Part shown: positions 63,542 through 64,000 of the stretch, in pieces
How positions within the stretch are numbered: the stretch's first letter is position 1
Layout of the letters: every line of letters starts with the position of its first letter
Origin: Actinomycetes bacterium
GTDB taxonomy: Bacteria; Actinomycetota; Thermoleophilia; RBG-16-64-13
DNA length: 64,000 bases
Assembly (NCBI GenBank): GCA_024637095.1
Contig: JAGXFV010000034.1
Location: 62,001-126,000, forward strand
Reading direction: 5' to 3'
The notes under the pieces: model-generated
Seen by the model: only the letters and a program-made list of their open reading frames with translations
Database searches by the model: none
Told to the model about the DNA's origin: nothing
Program-made: the position numbers and the translations under genes

Positions 63542-64000
63542 CTATTCTTCGCCTGATTCTCTGACGACTCCCGGTAGCCCAGGGTTCCCCCGCTGTCGAT
63601 TGGCCAGGTTCGCCTGCGGTCCCGTCCCATCCTGACCCCTTGCCCCCGCCGGGTGCCCTCCGGGAGCCTCTACCCCCGCAGGGGCCGCGCCGCCCGGGGA
63701 CGGGGCGAGAGAGCGCGCCAGCAGCGCACGCGCCCGGAAGAGGCGGGATTTCACCGTCCCCTCGGCAATTTCAAGGATTTCCGCGGCTTCTGCATAGCTG
63801 TAATCGAGCAGATCGCAGAGCACCACGGTGAGCCGGAAGTCTTCGGGAAGGGCCGTTAGGGCGGCCATGACCTCATCCGACAGGCGGTCCTCGGCAGGGG
63901 CGCGTGATGCGCGGGGCGTATCGGCCTCTTCGACCAAGCGCTCGAGCGAGACCTCGTCCGTGGGTTGCGGCCTGCTTTTGCGAAAATGATCCCGCACGGT
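63542..64000 (-). CDS. ECF-type RNA polymerase sigma factor (N-terminus beyond right edge)
   Basis: Only the C-terminal part is visible (about 152 codons). Sigma region 4 is clear: ALPEDFRLTVVLCDLLDYSYAEAAEIL, then the recognition helix IAEGTVKSRLFRARALLA. Unlike most ECF sigma factors it has a further 50-residue Gly/Ala/Pro-rich tail after region 4. Upstream of region 4 is RDHFRKSRPQ, the end of the region 2-4 linker. The anti-sigma gene follows after 6 bases; the two are an operon. Confidence 0.9.
   Translation of the reverse strand, partial: TVRDHFRKSRPQPTDEVSLERLVEEADTPRASRAPAEDRLSDEVMAALTALPEDFRLTVVLCDLLDYSYAEAAEILEIAEGTVKSRLFRARALLARSLAPSPGGAAPAGVEAPGGHPAGARGQDGTGPQANLANRQRGNPGLPGVVRESGEE

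Overview
The window is about 64 kb of GC-rich bacterial chromosome, densely coding and mostly housekeeping in content. The lineage is best read as a deep-branching actinobacterium (Actinomycetota), perhaps near Thermoleophilia or Rubrobacteria. The arguments are a pafB-pafC pair of WYL regulators, which is an actinobacterial hallmark; many genes that start 6-10 bases after a TAnnnT box with no ribosome-binding site (leaderless mRNA); futalosine-pathway menaquinone genes; a Rex redox regulator; and many GTG/TTG starts. This placement is inference; no rRNA is present. I see no prophage, complete IS, CRISPR array or secondary-metabolite cluster.

Layout, left to right. Positions 1-6.3 kb hold acetyl-CoA and cell-wall precursor metabolism: a partial CoA-transferase, acetyl-CoA synthetase and alanine racemase on the minus strand, then a YHS-SLOG fusion and an unlisted 46-residue zinc-ribbon gene. 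Positions 6.5-11.9 kb form one plus-strand run: 2-oxoacid dehydrogenase E1alpha, E1beta and E2 (no E3), then mqnB and mqnD. Positions 12-16.6 kb carry an ABC-F protein, an M23 peptidase, YajQ and a small hydrolase. Positions 16.6-23.6 kb carry a very long DEAD-box helicase, then comEA-comEC-holA. Positions 23.7-36.6 kb carry the translation and quality-control block: rpsT, murJ, two MoaD/ThiS-fold proteins, a MITE-like repeat, lepA, a tiny membrane protein, hemW, hrcA-dnaJ-prmA, an RNase R-like enzyme, smpB and ssrA (tmRNA).

Positions 36.6-45.4 kb hold a TauE/SafE permease with a DUF1634 partner, an ADP-forming acyl-CoA synthetase, a GyrI-like protein, a MidA-type methyltransferase, a fumarase/aspartase and a PAS-GAF-SpoIIE phosphatase. 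Positions 45.4-52.8 kb carry a CapA-like protein, two cell-wall hydrolases, an HDAC-family deacetylase, pilT, a hypothetical protein and a stand-alone RAM-domain protein. Positions 52.5-61.6 kb carry the pafBC-holin operon (minus) diverging from a two-subunit AddAB/AdnAB-like helicase-nuclease, followed by tRNA-Pro. Positions 61.8-64 kb carry rex and an anti-sigma/ECF sigma pair that runs off the right edge.

Themes that link genes: carbon flow through acetyl-CoA (CoA-transferase, Acs, PDH, ADP-forming ligase) with possible control by protein acetylation (a likely GNAT extension at the left edge, an HDAC-family enzyme at 49 kb); respiratory quinone synthesis with redox sensing by Rex; trans-translation (smpB next to ssrA, with RNase R nearby); competence and pilus retraction (comEA/comEC, pilT); and DNA-damage control (PafBC facing the end-resection nuclease, whose promoter resembles the PafBC/RecA-NDp type). 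The strongest unusual signals are the recurrent leaderless-promoter signature, the pafBC/helicase-nuclease arrangement, the 161-bp terminal-inverted-repeat element, the paired MoaD-like proteins without a GG tail, and two tiny genes. I did not find a clearly new multi-gene system.
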